From: Arabidopsis thaliana
Taxonomy: Eukaryota; Streptophyta; Magnoliopsida; Brassicales; Brassicaceae
Assembly (NCBI RefSeq): GCF_000001735.4
Contig: NC_003074.8
Location: 3,844,101-3,908,100 of the forward strand
Direction: 5' to 3'
Length of the DNA stretch: 64,000 bases
This document shows, in pieces, positions 58,336 through 64,000 of the stretch. Both the position numbers and the translations under genes were made by a program. A model generated the notes under the pieces. That model made no database searches. It was not told where the DNA came from and worked only from the letters and a program-made list of their open reading frames with translations. Position 1 is the first letter of the stretch, and each line of letters opens with the position of its first letter.

Positions 58336-60818
58336 TTAAAGAGGTTGACCACTTATCCACCTCTTGAACAAGACTGAGTTCTCCTCTGGTTTATATTCCA
58401 ATGTGTGCCCACCTCCCTATAATAAACCAAACCCACAAACCAATTAATAAACTGGTGTAAACAAGCTTTGCATTTTTGTTTGACATATAAATGTGGATAA
58501 AAGAACATACTTTCACAGTGGCAAGTGTCATCTTATTGGCATAAGTCTTGGTGTATCTGCAAATAACAAAAGTTTGATTTCGTCGGATGAGAAGCTTATA
58601 TACAACAAAAAAAGAAGATGTAAAAGAAATGGTTATATATATATACCCGGCGACTTGGTCGAGTATCATCCAAGGTCTCCATTTTTCAGTAATGGAATAG
58701 TTGAGAGATCTTATCCATGCTTGAGTTCCAAGGAAAGGGATTGTCATATCGTGATCACCGCTATTCAACAGAAACACCATACCAGAAAAAAAAGCTTACA
58801 AAAAAACAAATCAATGAAAGCAAAAAGCTTGTAAAGAAGTTTATTATTGTGTACCTAATGACTAGAGATCGATATCCTCTGATGCTGTTATTGATATGGA
58901 ATGGTATGCTGCTTTTGATGTCTTGGTTGCTAAGCACTCTATAATCGCATCGTTCCCATGTCCCTTTACTCCCCTGAGATCAAAATCTTCTTAGAGTTTG
59001 ATCAACAGATATTTTACCAATGATCTTATCAAAAACTTGTCATATACCTTCACAACTTTGAGTGCTCTGCGGACAGTCTCGTTATCAGCCCAATATTCAG
59101 ATAGCAAATACCGATACGTCTGCAAAAAGCAACCATGTCAATATTCTTCTCTAATGGTTAGTTAAGTGGTTTGCCATTGATCGAAATATAAACAGAGAGA
59201 TACAACATACAAGTTGGAATCACTTACATAACAATCAGGAGATGTGTGCTCGCATTTTGATTTTAGAATAAGTTCTTCATATATTCCAGAAACACACTGT
59301 AAATAAATATAACCACAAATTCTAAGTTAGTTATTTTCTTTTTTTATATCATTCACGCCGACTAAATTGCAGATTGTGTGTAAACCTTGTCATAATCTTC
59401 GATGAGTTTCAAGCATTCTGTGTTAAGAGGATCTACAACACTGTAGCTTCCTCCACAACTTGCCTTCAACGACTACAAAGTAAAAAGAGATTTGAACTGG
59501 TTTTTCAACTACTTTGTTGTGGTGACAGGAGACAAACTATACAATATATCCTAAGTCATATATGTAATTGTACCTCAAAGAGTTCATCAGAGATGAGTGC
59601 TACTCCATGAGCAAATGGAATGCGAAAGTCTTTATCATGATCATAGTATGCTACCGGGTTTCCGATCACATAGCCCTGTTTTTTGGTGGTGTGCAAACAA
59701 ATAGCTCTTTAATTATAATGTTCAATATTGGAAATAATGTAAGAAGCAAGCATATATATAGTAATGAACCTGAAGATTTATTTGAGGTTTGCAGCATATA
59801 TAGTTTCCTGTGGTAAAATAAATGATCAAGAAACTAGAATCAAAGTAAAGGGCTTGCATATATAGGGGTTGAAGTGATAAAAACTTACCATTTGAGATTT
59901 CTTGAACGATGGCCGGAATCACCTTACCGGAATAAGAATTTCCAGTGACATAGAAAGGATTGGAGAAATACTCAGGATGCTTAGCTAGCCACTGCACAAC
60001 AAATCACCAACAATAATAACGAAATCTCCAAAAGTCAATGCAGAAAGACAGATGCTTTGAGTTTTGGCCTTTACCTTACGAACAAACTCGTTGACCCGCT
60101 TAACTGATCCTGTGTCACTTGGTATATCAGCAAATGGATTTCTTGAGTAGGAGAAGCCAGTCCCAACAGGCTGATCCAAATATATTATGTTCGCCACCTG
60201 AGAAGAACCAATGGTCTTAAAACTTGAAGATGAAGAAGAGTTTCATTAGTTGGGTTTGTAATCAGGAGTACAAAACTGGTGTTTTACCTTAGTCCATGAA
60301 TATGTGGTAGAAACCAACGTCGGTACACTTCCATTGTAAGTCTCAACCTTGAAAGCAAGTGGCCCTGATTTTTGTTTTTCAATTCAAACAAGTTACTGAA
60401 TAGTATGCAGAGACGACAAATGAGAAAGAGTTAAGAGATTTTTATTTTACCATTCTCATAAACAAGACCAGAGAAAGAAGAGCAGCCAGGTCCTCCAGTT
60501 AACCAGACAAGAAGAGGGTCTTCTTCTGGATTGTTCTCAGATTTGATGAAGTAGTAGAACAGTTGATCTTCCTCTTTTTGACCAACACCAATATACCTTC
60601 ATTATGTAACTCTAAAACTCAGAACACAGCGTCATACATACATTATAGGGGTAATATGGAAATGAAAATGCAGAGGAAAAGAACCCGGTTTCGAGCTCGA
60701 ATGGAAGAGGGCCTTCAAAACCAGGAAGATATCTGATGATAGAACTTGAATCAGCATGTTGAATCAACACAAGCACACATTGCAGCAGCAGCAGCAACTT
60801 GAATATCCAGGAAGCCAT
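58336..60818 (-). CDS. SCPL15: SCPL15, serine carboxypeptidase-like acyltransferase
   Basis: Fourteen exons: 60818-60685, 60596-60451, 60364-60288, 60197-60075, 59991-59889, 59807-59770, 59675-59574, 59472-59386, 59296-59228, 59119-59048, 58973-58855, 58760-58647, 58556-58511, 58416-58336; 436 residues, one more than its sisters because of an extra leucine in the signal peptide ([16 protein letters not shown]). Ser (GNSYSG), Asp (SGDHDM), His ([10 protein letters not shown]) and the oxyanion segment GGPGCSS are intact, with LTGG before it where the others have LSGG. Splice sites are canonical. It is the last of the SCPL units and lies divergent from TGA6. The substrate is unknown; the enzyme is expected to be vacuolar and to use a glucose ester as acyl donor. 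Confidence 0.95.
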
Positions 60819-62250
60819 TCTTGTTTTAGTTTTTGAGTTTTAACATTTTTTATATATACTCAAAACTCAAAAGCAGAGGCGTTGACCCAAAACAAAGATG
60901 GAATCTTTTCGGTTGAGTATGGTTCTATAAACCGGTCAATTGCAATATCTATACCCGAGACAATTCGGGTTAGTCTCTCTAACCAGTTCCAATTAATCTG
61001 TTTAGTTTTCCTTTGGATGTAAAGGTGTTTAGAGTTTGTTTTCTCCTTCAATTACCAACTGCCAACTGGTTAACGAATTGAAATTGAGGGTTTGAGCTGA
61101 AAACACTTGGGCACTTGACGTGAGAATGTACGTGGAAGGCCAGAAGGGACAAAGTCCCATGTAAAATGCTTTGCAGGTTATTTTATTGCACATGACATAG
61201 GACAAATTATTGTTTAATGATTTCAGCATTGCCTAGAAAACCGGACCGGTTGACAGTTTGAACCGGTTCAATAAATTTGTATGGGGTAATATTTGTAAAG
61301 CTAAGACTATAGAGTTCGTTAGGGGTAACAAGAATAGTATGGGGGGTTAGTTTGCAAATTCCCGTTAAATTTGTCGATGTTTCTTTTTGGGATGGTGGGT
61401 TTGTAGACAAATCGACGTCTCAGAGATTGTAATTACGGATCGTGTCTCTGCTGCTTCTTCTTCTTTCAATCCGATTTCGGACAACCTTTTACTCAGACAG
61501 GAGATTTCAGTTTTTTTCAGGTGAGCTTCTTGCTTTCTGCAACTCAAGCTCTTTTGTTTTTTGGGTTTTGTTTCTTTCCTTTTTCTTTTCTTTTTCTTTT
61601 GTTTGAAGTTTCCTCCTTCTTTGTTTTACTTTAGTCATTGGAAAGCTTACTTTTTCTCACTTTGTGATTTGCCTTTGGAAATTAAGACTTAGTTGACTTT
61701 CAGAAGCTTATAAAGTTTCAAGTTTTTTTTGTTCATTTGATGACGTTTTCAGCAACCAAATTCCATCGAATTATCTTGATGAATCCTTATGGATTTCAAA
61801 TGTTAGTATGCTTTGAATTTCATGTGTCTGTTGAATTCTGTTAAGAGTCATAGATTTTGAATCCTTGGTGATGAGTTATTGGTTTGAGTGATCAGCTGCT
61901 ATAAGCTTAGTTCTCGCTTGTGTTATAAGCTTAGTTCTCGCTTGTGTTAGATTTTGAATCCGCTGTTTTGTTTCAGTCCATGTTAGTACTTGAACCGTTG
62001 TCTTGCAGTGTGACTTAAGCTGGTTTCCGTGAGCCAATAACTTGATACTTGTGAGTGTGCCCAAATTCCAAACTGATGCAGTTCTCTCTCTCTGCTATCT
62101 GTTAATTTCTTTCATAATCATCTTTTCTCTTTCCTCTTGGCAGCTTTTCCTCCCTCTAGTGTGAAACTCTGCACCAGAGGTGAAAGGTTATCATTGCAAA
62201 AGGGAGCACAAGTGGATAGTGTTTGCTCAAGTATTAGTACAGAAACTAGT
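60819..62250. promoter_or_regulatory. SCPL15 / TGA6 divergent region, TGA6 leader and leader intron
   Basis: The SCPL15 promoter occupies 60819 to about 61210, with a variant cluster block at 61120-61207. The TGA6 leader exon runs from about 61370 to the donor 61520 (tttcag/gtgagc); the leader intron is 61521-62143, and the second leader part is 62144-62250 before the ATG. Two accggtt repeats lie at 61237-61270. The leader intron carries a perfect 24-bp tandem duplication at 61901-61948. Confidence 0.65.
61901..61948 (+). repeat. Perfect 24-bp tandem repeat in the TGA6 leader intron
   Basis: Two identical head-to-tail copies (61901-61924 and 61925-61948), each containing aagcttagttctcgcttg. 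Perfect identity points to a recent event. It is intronic and leaves the gene model intact. Confidence 0.85.
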
Positions 62251-64000
62251 ATGGCTGATACCAGTTCAAGGACTGATGTCTCAACTGATGGTGACACAGA
62301 TCATAGAGATCTGGGGGTTAGCTCGTAATCTGGCTCTAATCATTTTATAGTTTTATTATCTCTACAATGTCACTCCTGGGAGGCTTGTACCGGAATCCCT
62401 TGGTAAAACTTGGGGCATTCTACCGGTATAGCCAAATCCACAGGACTAGTCATTTGCTTATGTTCATCAAACATGCATAGTTTGAATGAAACAGTAATTC
62501 CTGATGTTGATTACATGCAGTCTGATAGAGGGCATATGCATGCTGCTGCCTCTGATTCCAGTGATCGATCAAAGGATAAGTTGGATCAAAAGGTGATAGA
62601 TTCATCTCTGTGGATCAACTAGCATCTGTGTATATTACGCATATGCATAATCTGTTTTGTTTCCTTTTCGTTTTGATCCATAGACCCTTCGTAGGCTTGC
62701 TCAAAATCGTGAGGCAGCAAGAAAAAGCAGATTGAGGAAGAAGGTATGTATATTTTGCTTTTGTTCTTGTTTTGATTTTTCTTATATATTCCTCTTATTT
62801 CCTTGTAATATCTCTAGAAGAATATCTATCTGTCATTACCTTAAGCATGTTATTGTTTCCTCCATAGGCGTATGTTCAGCAGCTGGAGAATAGTCGATTA
62901 AAGCTGACTCAACTTGAGCAGGAGCTGCAAAGAGCAAGACAGCAGGTTTATTAACTTTCTTATTTGTTTTGATTCTGATATGTATGTCTTTATAAAGAAG
63001 ATAAAAGGCTGAAGCTACTTCAACTTATAACTAACAGTCAGTTACGAGTTAGTACTAGTCTTGGGTTAGCTGAAGTAGAGGAGGTAACAGAATTATGGGT
63101 CATCCATAGTTTAGTTGGGTAAAAGTAGCTGGTAACTCTCTCGAAATAGGTCCTTCTGGTCTGTTTATTCGGATGTTGATGGCATACAGAGAATTTCTAT
63201 TCTGGTTCTTATCAGATTCTTTGTCATGACTCATGACAGTGTATTTGTCACTTAAGGATATATATTTTTCAATTTTAGGGAGTTTTCATCTCAAGTTCAG
63301 GAGACCAAGCTCATTCTACTGGTGGCAATGGTGGGTTGTTTCTTCTCTGTTAGTTTTGAGATTGATCCTTTTGATTTGAAATTTCTATGTGAGATAAGTG
63401 CATATATACATATATGTTGATGAATTGGTGATAGCATAAGTCATCTCATGGCAATATGCTTACACTTGTTAGAGTTAATGGTTTCAAGAGTCAGTGATGA
63501 TCTGGATGGGAAATTAAAGTCATGGTGATGTCAAAACTGAAGTTTCTTATAGTTTGCGCTGGTGTTAGCTTAGGTCTGCAAGGGTTTGTTCTTGATCTAG
63601 TATACTTGCCTTTCTGCAGGGGCTTTGGCATTTGATGCAGAACACTCACGATGGCTTGAAGAAAAGAACAGGCAAATGAACGAGCTGAGATCTGCCCTGA
63701 ATGCTCATGCAGGTGATACTGAGCTCCGGATAATTGTGGATGGAGTGATGGCTCACTATGAGGAGCTTTTCAGGATTAAGAGCAATGCAGCTAAGAATGA
63801 TGTCTTCCACTTGTTATCTGGAATGTGGAAAACACCAGCTGAGCGATGTTTCTTGTGGCTTGGCGGGTTCCGCTCATCCGAACTTCTCAAGGTAAGCTCT
63901 TTCCAAGTCCATAGAGAGATTTTGATGAACAGCCAACTTAATGAGTCGCAGTGTTTTCACAACAGCTTCTTGCGAATCAGCTAGAGCCCATGACAGAACG
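62251..64000 (+). CDS. TGA6: TGA6, bZIP transcription factor, partial at right edge
   Basis: Exons seen: 62251-62316, 62521-62592, 62684-62743, 62868-62945, 63279-63330, 63620-63891, 63966 onward past the window. ATG at 62251 opens MADTSSRTDVSTDGDTDHRDLG. The basic region is RRLAQNREAARKSRLRKKAYV (N-x7-R pattern intact), split from the Leu zipper by an intron; the zipper is short (LENSRLKLTQLEQELQRAR). The DOG1-type C-terminal domain begins at SRWLEEKNRQMNELRSALNAH and is cut after LLANQLEPMTER. Class II TGA factors (TGA2/5/6) bind TGACG motifs and work with NPR1 in salicylate-induced defence, and in detoxification. The exon layout is the conserved TGA one. About a third of the protein lies beyond the window. 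Confidence 0.95.

Larger units (their letters stand above)
55250..61210. repeat. Tandem duplication of an SCPL unit of about 3 kb
   Basis: SCPL14 and SCPL15 plus spacers form two units offset by about 3007 bp: the 3' flank at about 55262 recurs at about 58268 and the promoter block at 57981 recurs near 61120. SCPL16 (52355-55046) is a third, somewhat older unit. Exon lengths are identical except for one codon, and introns and spacers are similar as well, so the duplications are recent or kept alike by conversion. Confidence 0.85.

Overview
The window is nuclear DNA of a flowering plant. Genes are split by short AT-rich GT-AG introns, coding exons are about 45% GC in very AT-rich surroundings, and many upstream regions carry GCCCA-type elements. 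Gene content and order match my memory of Arabidopsis thaliana chromosome 3 around At3g12060 to At3g12250 (TBL1, RGTB2, an EngA-type GTPase, TET6, MTP5, ACT11, FAD2, a KH/CCCH protein, EML1, FLR1, a hydrolase, RABA4d, a DnaJ protein, cornichon, a coiled-coil protein, NEK7, four SCPL genes, a small HhH protein, TGA6). Locus names are recognition from memory; no search was run. Exon boundaries were read by hand: each junction uses GT-AG (one GC-AG), keeps the frame, and the summed lengths give intact proteins.

Layout. 0-8 kb: 3' end of a wall-polysaccharide O-acetyltransferase (+), Rab geranylgeranyltransferase beta subunit (-), and a plastid Der/EngA double GTPase (+). 8-13.2 kb: tetraspanin (-) and an MTP/CDF zinc transporter subunit (-). 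13.2-19 kb: actin 11 (+) and the oleate desaturase FAD2 (-) with its 1.13 kb leader intron. 20-27.6 kb: KH/CCCH RNA-binding protein (-) and EMSY-like 1 (-), separated by a region with unassigned coding-like segments. 28-32 kb: FLR1 (FLOR1, LRR protein) and a tandem frameshifted copy of it. 32.5-42.9 kb: alpha/beta hydrolase (-), RABA4d (-), DNAJC9-like protein (+), cornichon (+), coiled-coil protein (+). 43-46.5 kb: a NEK-family kinase (-) whose catalytic motifs are degenerate. 47-60.8 kb: serine carboxypeptidase-like acyltransferase cluster SCPL17, SCPL16, SCPL14, SCPL15, all on the minus strand, interrupted by one unrelated plus-strand gene. 61.3-64 kb: 5' two thirds of the bZIP factor TGA6, running off the right edge.

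Most genes are unrelated housekeeping or developmental genes with no operon-like logic. The real local structure is duplication: two FLR1 copies, three SCPL units of about 3 kb with signs of gene conversion, and at least three small exon-derived fragments lying in introns or intergenic DNA (6139-6210, 50541-50586, 52178-52250). No tRNA, rRNA, CRISPR array or intact transposon was seen. The most novel-looking items are a 20-bp perfect inverted repeat able to form a miRNA-like hairpin (50254-50355), the predicted pseudokinase state of NEK7, the mosaic SCPL14 gene, and two coding-like segments without an assigned gene (22986-23375 and 23927-24412).
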